NCBI GenBank assembly: GCA_903879825.1
Contig: CAIRND010000161.1
Span: 1 to 10,077, forward strand
Length of the DNA: 10,077 nucleotides
Source: an uncultured Geobacteraceae bacterium
GTDB lineage: Bacteria; Desulfobacterota; Desulfuromonadia; Geobacterales; Pseudopelobacteraceae
Direction: 5' to 3'
A model generated the notes under the pieces. It had not been told where the DNA came from. It worked only from the letters and a program-made list of their open reading frames with translations, and searched no databases. Both the position numbers and the translations under genes were made by a program. Below, in pieces: positions 1 through 5,435 of the stretch (position 1 is the first letter of the stretch; the number at the start of each line of letters is the position of its first letter).

Positions 1-99
1 GAAAGCCACATGAACACCGATCATTTCAAAAGTTTCGTCACAGCCGTGGGCAACGTGGTTGAGGAGATTGTTTTGCATAAAATGACCCGGATTGAATAA
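1..99 (+). CDS. C-terminal end of an unidentified protein (partial)
   Basis: Frame 1 is open from the first base to a TAA at 97-99 and encodes 32 residues ending HKMTRIE. The window cuts off the beginning. An ATG lies at 10-12, but no ribosome binding site can be seen in the nine bases before it, so this is more likely the tail of a longer upstream gene than a complete 29-residue peptide. The segment is mildly amphipathic (VTAVGNVVEEIVLHK) and shows no motif I recognise. The next gene starts 12 bases after the stop on the same strand, so the two could be cotranscribed. No function is proposed. Confidence 0.5.
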   Translation, partial: ESHMNTDHFKSFVTAVGNVVEEIVLHKMTRIE

Positions 100-111
100 G
101 GGATAGACAGC

Positions 112-489
112 ATGGCACAAGGGTATCAGGGCAACAAAGATCGTCTTGCGGAAATCAGTTCCTTCGGAAAAACCATCAGCAAACGGGCAGGATTCAAGTG
201 CGAATGGTGCGAAAGCAAGGATGATCTCCGGGTATGGGATTATAAACCCGATGTTTCACCCACCATGGAGACACTGGCACTCCTGTGCCAACAATGCCGG
301 GACTGGGCTGAGGGCAGGAAGGCGGCAGCGAATGAACTTCGCTCGATCCGTAACGCATTGTGGAGCGATATTCCCGCAGTGGCCGAAGGTGCGGCCAGAG
401 TGTTGGCCCGCTGCAAGGAACCATGGACCAGAGAGGCGATAGAAGAAAGTTTTATTGATGACGCAGTTAAATCAGAAATTTTGAGATAA
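112..489 (+). CDS. PhnA-like zinc-ribbon protein
   Basis: This 125-residue protein resembles the N-terminal part of the PhnA family (named from a position near the phn operon, not from a proven phosphonate role). It opens with a GYQGNKDRL segment like the family's GYxxxKxRL start. Two CxxC pairs, CEWC at residues 30-33 and CQQC at 59-62, should hold one zinc ion. The segment LWSDIPAV (83-90) matches the family's conserved helix after the ribbon. The acidic C-terminal beta-domain of longer PhnA proteins is not evident. The start at 112 follows a weak purine-rich AAGGGAT stretch. The PPC-domain gene begins 12 bases downstream on the same strand, which suggests a two-gene operon. The substrate or partner is unknown; the family assignment is fairly secure, the role is not. 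Confidence 0.75.
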   Translation: MAQGYQGNKDRLAEISSFGKTISKRAGFKCEWCESKDDLRVWDYKPDVSPTMETLALLCQQCRDWAEGRKAAANELRSIRNALWSDIPAVAEGAARVLARCKEPWTREAIEESFIDDAVKSEILR

Positions 490-501
490 GAAAGGCCGCA
501 G

Positions 502-945
502 ATGGACTATCAAATTGGAAAACCGGGCAGAATTGTTGTAGTACGTTTCAGTGACGGAGAGGACGTTCTTGGCGGAATCGCGGATATTTGCCGTAAGGAA
601 AATATCCGCGCAGCCTGTCTCAACATGGTAGGCGGCATGAAGGGTGGCCGCTTTGTTGTCGGCCCGGAGACGGAAGAGATGCCCCCTATTCCGGTTTGGA
701 GAGAACTGCAGGAAAGTCATGAGGCAGTTGGCTTTGGCACCGTATTTTGGGACAAGGAACAACCAAAAGTTCATTTCCATGGTGCATACGGTAAGCGTGA
801 CTCGGTAAAAGCAGGATGTATGCGTGAGGGGACGGAGGCTTTCCTTGTTCTCGAAGTAGTAATAACGGAAATTCTAGACGTTAATATCATCCGCGAGCTC
901 GATCCCGTTTCAAACATGATACTGGTTAAATTGAATACACCGTGA
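502..945 (+). CDS. PPC/DUF296 domain protein (PD1-like)
   Basis: This 147-residue protein matches the stand-alone bacterial PPC (DUF296) domain, the fold that in plants is joined to AT-hook DNA-binding motifs. Visible family marks are the early beta-strand IVVVRFSDGEDV (11-22), the LNMVGGMKGG turn (40-49), the histidine pair VHFHGAYGK (90-98), which in the family lies at a metal or ligand site of the trimer, and the strand EAFLVLEVVITEI (112-124). There is no AT-hook. Bacterial members are usually called DNA-binding by annotation transfer, but no DNA-binding segment is visible here. An AAAGG ribosome binding site lies just before ATG 502, and the PhnA-like gene ends 12 bases upstream, so the two are probably cotranscribed. 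The molecular role is unproven. Confidence 0.82.
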   Translation: MDYQIGKPGRIVVVRFSDGEDVLGGIADICRKENIRAACLNMVGGMKGGRFVVGPETEEMPPIPVWRELQESHEAVGFGTVFWDKEQPKVHFHGAYGKRDSVKAGCMREGTEAFLVLEVVITEILDVNIIRELDPVSNMILVKLNTP

Positions 946-1032
946 GAAATCGAACTGCATGCCAACGTGACAGAAGGTATCGTGAAATGGGTAATGACCG
1001 TTGGTAGCAGCAGCGTTATTTGGAAAAAAAGC

Positions 1033-1061
1033 TTGCAATATCAGCTGACAGATACTATAGA
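1033..1061 (+). promoter_or_regulatory. sigma70-like promoter upstream of the tRNA / putative small RNA
   Basis: TTGCAA at 1033-1038 and TATAGA at 1056-1061 are separated by exactly 17 bases and match the sigma70 -35 and -10 elements at four and five of six positions. The expected start point is near 1068. Downstream on the same strand are a hairpin-rich stretch and the tRNA-Gly at 1196, so this is the best candidate promoter for that transcript. It was found by eye; the start point is inferred. Confidence 0.5.
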
Positions 1062-1067
1062 TGTAGC

Positions 1068-1182
1068 GCGTTTGTGGTAAAGACATCGTCCGTTTATCCC
1101 CTTGCCACTGTTTGAGTCCATGCGAGTGGACGGTATCAAACAAGTCTGATTACTCTGAAATAGGTGGTCAGATTGTTTTTTT
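1068..1182 (+). ncRNA. Candidate structured small RNA or tRNA 5' leader
   Basis: No credible protein is encoded here. From the predicted start near 1068 the strand can form a stem from GTGGTAA (1074-1080) with TTGCCAC (1102-1108), a second from GTCCA (1116-1120) with TGGAC (1127-1131) flanked by TTTGA/TCAAA at 1111-1115 and 1136-1140, and a third at 1143-1174 that runs into seven T residues. Promoter, hairpins and T-tract together would give a free RNA of about 115 nucleotides. Alternatively it is simply the leader of the tRNA-Gly precursor, with the hairpins serving processing. No known RNA family was recognised, so confidence is low. Confidence 0.25.
1143..1182 (+). terminator. Possible weak intrinsic terminator ahead of the tRNA
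   Basis: Bases 1143-1154 can pair with 1163-1174 in a 12-bp RNA stem that includes four G-U pairs, with an 8-base loop. One G later, 1176-1182 is an unbroken run of seven T. It could end transcripts of the PhnA-like/PPC operon or of the putative small RNA. The stem is AU/GU-rich and weak, and it lies only 13 bases before the tRNA, which would then need read-through or an unseen promoter. Confidence 0.3.
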
Positions 1183-1195
1183 AGTAAATTAATAC

Positions 1196-1270
1196 GCGGG
1201 AATAACTCAGTGGTAGAGTGCAACCTTCCCAAGGTTGAGGTCGCGAGTTCGAATCTCGTTTCCCGCTCCA
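1196..1270 (+). tRNA. tRNA-Gly (anticodon CCC)
   Basis: The full cloverleaf can be drawn by hand. The acceptor stem is GCGGGAA (1196-1202) with TTCCCGC (1260-1266). The D arm uses ACTC/GAGT. The anticodon stem is CAACC (1221-1225) with GGTTG (1233-1237), and the loop TTCCCAA puts the anticodon CCC at 1228-1230, reading the glycine codon GGG. The T arm holds GTTCGAAT, the discriminator base is T, and CCA is encoded at 1268-1270. An intrinsic terminator follows 10 bases later. The remnant of a tyrosine recombinase lies right behind it, as expected where an integrative element once used this tRNA as its attachment site. Confidence 0.96.
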
Positions 1271-1280
1271 AATAAATCAA

Positions 1281-1309
1281 GGGTTAGCTCAAAAAGCTAA
1301 CCCTTTTTT
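1281..1309 (+). terminator. Intrinsic terminator of the tRNA-Gly transcript
   Basis: GGGTTAGCT (1281-1289) and AGCTAACCC (1295-1303) form a perfect 9-bp stem with a 5-base loop, followed by six T residues at 1304-1309. This is a textbook Rho-independent terminator for plus-strand transcription out of the tRNA. On the minus strand the same hairpin follows the recombinase remnant's stop, but there the T-tract is poor. Confidence 0.93.
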
Positions 1310-1860
1310 CATGCCTTTTTTCCCGATTGTGCTTTTATTGTGCTTATTTCGTCAGAGACATGAGTTTTGATGATACCCATTACAGAGTTCAATGTGTTAA
1401 CAGCCTTATCAAGATGGTTCGGGGCAAGGTGTGCATACCTGAGTGTCATCGTGAGCGATTTGTGACCAAGCAGTCTTGAAACTGTAGTAAGGTCTGTCCC
1501 ACCCATCACAAGATGTGAAGCAAACGTATGCCGAAGCGTATGTGGAGTTGCCGATACTATCCCGGCTTTCCTGCAAGCAGTAGCAAACGAACGTCTTACA
1601 TCAACGCAGCGCCTATCTGGACGAGACGTCATAACGCAACAACACAAGGGGCAGCGATAACACTTCATATACAGACAGCCTACAAATCCATCAAAATAAC
1701 GAGGGACAAAGCCATGTCCCCAAACCTTGTAATGGTTGCATCTCAAGCAGGCAGCAGGACGGTCCCACGGAAAGTCCTTGCCAAGCTCAAAAATATCCTT
1801 GAGCAGCACGGTAACAAAAAATATCATAAGTTTTCGTTGTCGTATACGTATCGCAGCCAA
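1309..1860 (-). pseudogene. Chimeric mobile-element remnant: zinc-ribbon segment fused to tyrosine recombinase C-terminus
   Basis: This 183-residue reading frame (TTG start at 1858-1860, none better seen) joins two unrelated pieces. Residues about 36-80 carry cysteine pairs CLRC (38-41) and CYRCPLCCC (67-75) around a VWGHGFVPRYFDGF stretch. This resembles the small zinc-ribbon proteins coded beside some insertion elements (possibly DUF6431; from memory). From about residue 86, near base 1605, the sequence becomes the catalytic end of a tyrosine recombinase: DVRRSFATACRKAGI, then HTLRHTFASHL with H107 and R110, LGHKSLTMTLRYAH with H133, and the nucleophile Y142. The recombinase's SAM-like N-terminal domain and first catalytic arginine are missing, so it cannot work as an integrase. 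It ends 39 bases from the tRNA-Gly. The frame also stays open upstream into the cupin gene, probably by chance. Confidence 0.82.
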
Positions 1861-1886
1861 GGTGCGATCACATAGCAGCGTCCTTG

Positions 1887-2249
1887 TTATGAGTCCCGGT
1901 GGACAGTTGCCGGTGAGAAAGCAGGTTGGCAGATAGCCACGTATTCCGCTCCCCCATCATCTGGCGTGGAGTAGCGGACCCATTGTCCGGCAGGTGCTAT
2001 CACAGCCTGTCCGGCAAATACGTCTTGTATCCCGTCTGCCGTTTCAAGTCGAAGTATTCCCGACAACACCAGAGTATACTCGTCAAATTCCGGCGTCTGT
2101 CCCGGTTCCTCCCATCCGGCCGTACTCACCATCTTCGCGATGCTGAGCCCCTCGGTATCTGAATTTACCCTGCCGACATATTCCTCGATCCGCTTTGGCT
2201 TGTTGCCAACCGATTCAATGACGGTAGGTGTTTTAATCACAGTCAGCAT
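1887..2249 (-). CDS. Small cupin-domain protein
   Basis: This 120-residue protein is a single-domain cupin. The beta-barrel marks are EFDEYTLVLSGILRL (54-68) and the second motif FAGQAVIAPAGQWVRYSTPD (78-97, with PAG in the family's usual turn), then EYVAICQPAFSPATVHRD near the C-terminus. The usual HxH metal pair of motif 1 is replaced by E54 and E57, so metal binding is uncertain. A strong ribosome binding site (AGGGGGG) precedes ATG 2249. It starts 18 bases after the SOUL gene on the same strand and is probably the last gene of the leftward operon. Cupins of this type may bind small ligands, sugars or metals; no substrate can be assigned. Its tail looks natural, so the mobile remnant downstream does not appear to have damaged it. 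Confidence 0.8.
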   Translation of the reverse strand: MLTVIKTPTVIESVGNKPKRIEEYVGRVNSDTEGLSIAKMVSTAGWEEPGQTPEFDEYTLVLSGILRLETADGIQDVFAGQAVIAPAGQWVRYSTPDDGGAEYVAICQPAFSPATVHRDS

Positions 2250-2267
2250 ACTATCCCCCCTGAAGAA

Positions 2268-2897
2268 TCACTTATCACCTACAGTTACCGGGATCAGAAT
2301 TTCATTGCGACGCATGAACCACGGCGTAAAAGGTGCATTGTAGCGTGCCCAGACCGGTTCGCCGGTAACGGTAAAGCGGTTATCTTTGATCCATTTTCCC
2401 AGCTTATCTTTGTTGAGCAGATATTTCTCTTCGCTCCAGAAACCGGAATAGCGAACGGCAGCCACCCGGCGGGCAGGAACCTGCCGCAGCTTGATGTTTG
2501 GATCATCGGGAGTCGGCAGAGTTTCCATGGTGTATGAGGCAGGCATCATAAAACTTACAGCCCACTTCCCCTGAACACTCTGCTGACTGACCGGAGCGGT
2601 CATGGATATTTTCTCTCCCGTCTGTTCCTGCGAAACAGGAGCCGTCATCGCAATCTTGCCGCGTGATTTGTTGTCACCGGAGATGTAGCGAAAAAGGGGT
2701 CTAAAAGCCTTGTTACCTGCACCTTCCAGGTCTCCGTCAACAATGATTTCGGCGAGTACCTGAGGCGCGTACTCGCGCAGCTCAAAAATATCGTCAGCTT
2801 TTATTACCGTGTAGGGGGCTTCTTCTGTTGCCATGGCAGGTATCGCTCCTATGATCATGAGTAAGGTTAAAGCTATTACCAGTCTTATCCGTTTCAT
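2268..2897 (-). CDS. Secreted SOUL haem-binding-family protein
   Basis: With the start at 2897 the protein has 209 residues. This start is chosen because ATGA there overlaps the stop of the preceding methyltransferase gene and GGAGG lies six bases upstream; an in-frame start at 2945 lies inside that gene. Residues 1-23 form a signal peptide (two positive residues, a long hydrophobic run, cleavage after AMA), so the mature protein is outside the cytoplasm. The body matches the SOUL/HEBP family: YTVIKADDIFELREYAP (29-45), FRPLFRYISGDN (65-76), KIAMTAPV (81-88) and again KISMTAPV (96-103), and AVRYSGFWSEE (147-157). Characterised relatives bind haem or other tetrapyrroles, though bacterial roles are poorly known. 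The setting, beside UV repair and lipid modification, would suit porphyrin handling; that is inference. Confidence 0.88.
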   Translation of the reverse strand: MKRIRLVIALTLLMIIGAIPAMATEEAPYTVIKADDIFELREYAPQVLAEIIVDGDLEGAGNKAFRPLFRYISGDNKSRGKIAMTAPVSQEQTGEKISMTAPVSQQSVQGKWAVSFMMPASYTMETLPTPDDPNIKLRQVPARRVAAVRYSGFWSEEKYLLNKDKLGKWIKDNRFTVTGEPVWARYNAPFTPWFMRRNEILIPVTVGDK

Positions 2898-3937
2898 TTG
2901 CAACCTCCAGAAAACTTCCTGAGCAGATAATGCCCGACGAACCATTCATTACCGCCGTTATAGCCAAACAGTTCGGCGCAGGCCATGAAAAAGACCCTCC
3001 AACGTTGAAACCAGATTTTTGCTTTGCTACCGTAAACTTCCTCCATGATCGGCATGATCTCGTCATGTCGTTCGTCCTGCAGCTTGAGCCATTCCTCACT
3101 GGTCTGCTGGTAATGGCGGCCGTTCACCCGCCAATGATCTTCCACCAGCAGGTGGTCGTTGAAATAGAATAACAGATGGTCAGACGGCATGATGCCACCG
3201 GTGAAGAAATAGCGCCCCATCCAGTTATCTTCACCCTCGGTCTCGAAGAAATAGGCCAGTTTGCGGTGACAGAAGATGTGCACGAACAATCGCCCGTCCG
3301 GTTTCAGCCAGCCGGAGATGCGCCGGAGCAGTTCGGCGTAGTTGCGCATATGTTCGAACATCTCCACCGAGACAACCCGGTCGAAGGTTTCAGCAATCTC
3401 AAAAGCATTCATGTCGGCGGTGATGACCCGCACGTTGGTGAAACCCTTCTCACGGCAGGCCGATTGAATATATTCCCGTTGCGGGGCTGAATTGGAGAGG
3501 GCAGTGATACGAGCATCGGGGTAATGTTCTGCCATCCAAAGCGTCAGCGAGCCCCAACCGCAGCCAAGCTCCAGAATATCCATGCTGTCAGCAAGCCCGG
3601 CTCGCCGACAGGTTTCCGCCAGCATGGCTTCTTCGGCGGCGGCTATGCCGTTCACGCCGATCGGGTAGAGACAACTGCTGTACTTCCGGCGCGGACCCAG
3701 CACCTGGGCGAAAAATGCCGGGGGCAGTTCGTAGTGCTGGTCATTTGCGGCGTCCGTCTCGACCGCCAGCGGACTGCTCCGCAGGGTGGCAAAGAATTCA
3801 CTCTGCCGCTGACGCTCGACCTCCGTATCTCCGTGATACTCATCCTGCAGGCGCTTTCGCAACAGCCGTCTGATTCCCCGCCGGATGACCGCATCCGGCA
3901 GCATCCCTTTTTCCATGAGGCCAATCAGCATGTTCAT
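2894..3937 (-). CDS. Cfa/coclaurine-N-methyltransferase-like SAM methyltransferase
   Basis: This 347-residue class I SAM-dependent methyltransferase belongs to the cyclopropane-fatty-acid synthase superfamily (COG2230). The SAM-binding loop is ILELGCGWGSL (121-131), followed by ALSNSAPQREYI (146-157). EMFEHM (192-197) matches the family's catalytic-site helix. HIFCHRKLAYFF (220-231), EDNWMGRYFFTGG (236-248) and GRHYQQTSEEW (273-283) are closer to plant coclaurine N-methyltransferase and its bacterial homologues than to classical Cfa; YSSCLYP (86-92) is shared. No transmembrane segment is evident. It starts in an ATGA overlap with the DUF1499 gene and ends in another with the SOUL gene, so translation is probably coupled. 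It may methylate or cyclopropanate membrane lipids, or methylate an amine; the sequence does not decide. Confidence 0.87.
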   Translation of the reverse strand: MNMLIGLMEKGMLPDAVIRRGIRRLLRKRLQDEYHGDTEVERQRQSEFFATLRSSPLAVETDAANDQHYELPPAFFAQVLGPRRKYSSCLYPIGVNGIAAAEEAMLAETCRRAGLADSMDILELGCGWGSLTLWMAEHYPDARITALSNSAPQREYIQSACREKGFTNVRVITADMNAFEIAETFDRVVSVEMFEHMRNYAELLRRISGWLKPDGRLFVHIFCHRKLAYFFETEGEDNWMGRYFFTGGIMPSDHLLFYFNDHLLVEDHWRVNGRHYQQTSEEWLKLQDERHDEIMPIMEEVYGSKAKIWFQRWRVFFMACAELFGYNGGNEWFVGHYLLRKFSGGCK

Positions 3938-4392
3938 GGTTTTACCTCCACCGGGGAGAACTCACTGCGGATCTCCTCCATACGGCTGCGGTTTTTACCC
4001 AGGTCCGAATACCCCAAGCGTGAAGCAGATCGGACGTTTATGACCCGCCCAACCCTGTCCAGCAGAAATTCTCCGTCGTCGACAAACAAAGTAGTACGCA
4101 ACTCGACCCGTAAATAGACCAAGCTTTCCTCAATAACTTTAGTGTCGTTGCGACGTGCCAGAATCTGCTTCAGCCGAGCAAATTCGGCATCAGGAACGCC
4201 ATTTAAAGATAACGGAGCAATACGGTGTCGCTCGTCGGAGGTCTGACTCGATACGCAGTTAGGCGACGACGGACAAGCTGTCAGGCGACCCTCCTTTGCC
4301 CCCAGATTGGGGGACCGTTCCCCGGCGCAGGCTGCCAGCAGGCTCGACAAAATAATCATGACGATAATCCTTCCTCGTAAACCTGGTATCAT
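3934..4392 (-). CDS. DUF1499 lipoprotein
   Basis: This 152-residue protein begins with a lipoprotein signal: a hydrophobic stretch ending in the lipobox LAAC, with the lipidated cysteine at residue 22, so it should be anchored to a membrane and face the periplasm. The mature part matches DUF1499: TACPSSPNCVSSQ (38-50), the strand LVYLRVELRTTLFVDDGEFLLD (around 91-112) and the signature INVRSASRLGYSDLGKNR (118-135). No enzymatic function is known for the family. A GGGGG ribosome binding site lies six bases before ATG 4392. The ATG itself overlaps, as ATGA, the end of the uvsE reading frame if that frame is followed past its in-frame TGA. The gene also ends in an ATGA overlap with the methyltransferase gene. 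DUF1499 genes often sit near Cfa-like lipid-modification genes (from general knowledge). Confidence 0.86.
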   Translation of the reverse strand: MIPGLRGRIIVMIILSSLLAACAGERSPNLGAKEGRLTACPSSPNCVSSQTSDERHRIAPLSLNGVPDAEFARLKQILARRNDTKVIEESLVYLRVELRTTLFVDDGEFLLDRVGRVINVRSASRLGYSDLGKNRSRMEEIRSEFSPVEVKP

Positions 4393-4478
4393 TTACTGCC
4401 CCCATTTTTCAATTCAGTCATCAACTTAATCACCGCCAGATCCTTGGCTTTGGCTTCGATATCGATCGTCATTTCCCG
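4389..4478 (-). other. Conserved UvsE C-terminal segment beyond an in-frame TGA
   Basis: Reading the minus strand in the uvsE frame past the TGA at 4479-4481 gives 29 more codons and a TGA at 4389-4391. The residues include MTIDIEAKAKDLAVIKL, which is the usual C-terminal strand and EAKxKDLAV motif of UV damage endonucleases. No base is gained or lost: the TGA sits in what looks like one ordinary, variable column between CWL and the TIDIEAK strand. The second stop overlaps the DUF1499 start as ATGA, the same junction used at the next two gene borders. This strongly suggests that 4389 is the ancestral gene end, so the segment is either dead sequence after a fresh nonsense mutation or is expressed by read-through. 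Confidence 0.85.
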
Positions 4479-5300
4479 TCACAGCCAGCAGGCAGGCATA
4501 TCTGCAAGATCGATGTAATCGGCATGGGGCTTGGGATCTCCGCCGCCCCAACCGGACCGCGGCAATGACAGATGGCAGTACTGTTCCCGCCCAGCCATCT
4601 GCCAGGTTTCTCCCGCCAGCTGTGTCGCCTCCTCGATTGACAGGCCGTCCGGATTACAACGATGATGATGAACATCGTACACGAGCGGAATGGAAAGCCG
4701 TTCGCAGATTGGCAACAGGTCGCGCACGGTGTAGCTTTGGCCGTCATTTTCCAGCGTCAACCGGATTCTGACGGATTCAGGCAGATCGGAAAAAACCTGA
4801 TAGAATTTTATTAGAGCCGTTTTTTTGTCACCATAAACTCCGCCGCCATGGATATTTATTACATCAGCCCCCACTTCCTCAGCCAGGTATGCCTGGTACT
4901 CCAGCTCACGGATTGAACTGGCAACCACCGCCGGATGCGGCGACGATAATACGACAAACTGGTCAGGATGAAAGCTGAGACGAAGGTCATGCTGCCGGGC
5001 AAAGATTCTGGTTGCGCCGAGCAGTAGCCTGATGGCATCCCCGTCGGGAAGTTCAGCGACATTGCAGCCCACTTCAGGATGAGTCAAGCGCGGGAACAAT
5101 GGTGACATGATGCGGAAGGCGCCGATGCCAAACCCTTGACATGCATGTACGGCACACAGCAGGTTGCGGGCATTGTCATGACAGATACCGGAAAGCTTGA
5201 TCAGTTGTTCTTTGCGACTCAAGGTGAGCAGCGCTTTGGCGGTAGTGGTACGGAAGGAGATATTTTCCTGTTTGAACAGGCAGCACAAACCAAAACCCAT
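4479..5300 (-). CDS. uvsE: UV damage endonuclease UvsE/UVDE, interrupted by a TGA near the C-terminus
   Basis: The 273 residues before the TGA match UvsE, a metal-dependent TIM-barrel endonuclease that nicks DNA 5' of UV photoproducts. Recognisable blocks are ISFRTTTA (14-21), GAFRIMSPLFP (60-70), LSFHPDQFVVLSSP (108-121), VINIHGGGVYGDK (147-159), RLTLENDG (180-187) with the metal-ligand glutamate 184, LVYDVHHHRCNPDG (206-219) and KPHADYID (257-264). The chain then stops at CWL, about 30 residues before the family's usual end. The missing EAKxK segment is present in frame downstream (see 4389-4478). From memory, the Thermus enzyme uses a glutamate of that segment as a metal ligand, so the truncated form is probably impaired. 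AGGTGAG precedes ATG 5300. It is the first gene of the leftward operon; no convincing promoter was identified by eye. Confidence 0.92.
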   Translation of the reverse strand: MGFGLCCLFKQENISFRTTTAKALLTLSRKEQLIKLSGICHDNARNLLCAVHACQGFGIGAFRIMSPLFPRLTHPEVGCNVAELPDGDAIRLLLGATRIFARQHDLRLSFHPDQFVVLSSPHPAVVASSIRELEYQAYLAEEVGADVINIHGGGVYGDKKTALIKFYQVFSDLPESVRIRLTLENDGQSYTVRDLLPICERLSIPLVYDVHHHRCNPDGLSIEEATQLAGETWQMAGREQYCHLSLPRSGWGGGDPKPHADYIDLADMPACWL

Positions 5301-5371
5301 TGGGTCTCACCTCATCATATCTTTTGGACAGACTTTCTAACTCGCTACTTGAAATCAACGTCGAGGGTATA

Positions 5372-5399
5372 TTGATAATCAAGTTATTAGTGGTAAGAT
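5372..5399 (+). promoter_or_regulatory. Promoter of the rightward operon
   Basis: TTGATA (5372-5377) and TAAGAT (5394-5399) are spaced by 16 bases and match sigma70 elements at four of six positions each. The expected start near 5406 leaves a leader of about 30 bases before the SDR gene. The -35 lies inside the palindrome TTGATAATCAA (5372-5382), and the -10 lies inside the larger palindrome at 5390-5405. Such placement would suit repression, but a promoter read by an alternative sigma factor is not excluded. Confidence 0.45.
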
Positions 5400-5405
5400 T
5401 ACCAC
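5390..5405. promoter_or_regulatory. Palindromic operator in the divergent control region
   Basis: GTGGTAA (5390-5396) and TTACCAC (5399-5405) form a perfect inverted repeat around the two bases GA, 16 bp in all: GTGGTAAGATTACCAC. It overlaps the predicted -10 of the rightward promoter and lies 90 bases upstream of uvsE, so one regulator could control both operons. The TGGT...ACCA core recalls GntR/FadR-type operators, but the inner bases differ and no regulator gene is present in the window. As an RNA hairpin it would lack a T-tract, so it is unlikely to be a terminator. Confidence 0.55.
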
Positions 5406-5435
5406 AATACACTGATTTATACAGGGAAGCGTTTT

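Noticed and set aside
1041..1280. Minus-strand reading frame across the tRNA containing RETRFELATSTLG
   Set aside because: This is the well-known spurious ORF made by the antisense strand of a tRNA; the cloverleaf explains the sequence fully.
1528..1875. Plus-strand ORF of 115 codons opposite the recombinase remnant
   Set aside because: It is the antisense shadow of the recombinase/zinc-ribbon frame, has no ribosome binding site and no recognisable motif.
1940..1955. Possible attachment-site repeat (ATTCCGCTCC) resembling the tRNA 3' end
   Set aside because: The match is only about nine bases with a mismatch, and it lies inside a well-conserved part of the cupin gene, so chance is the better explanation.
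1984..2016. Direct repeat TGTCCGGCA in the cupin gene
   Set aside because: It arises from two AGQ codon runs in the barrel (FAGQ and PAGQ) and needs no separate explanation.
4479..4520. Selenocysteine insertion at the uvsE TGA
   Set aside because: No convincing SECIS-like stem-loop follows the TGA (only a short CGATATCG self-complement), and UvsE is not a known selenoprotein family.
5372..5382. FNR box
   Set aside because: The half-sites TTGAT and ATCAA are one base apart; FNR/CRP-type sites need a four-base spacer in TTGAT-N4-ATCAA.
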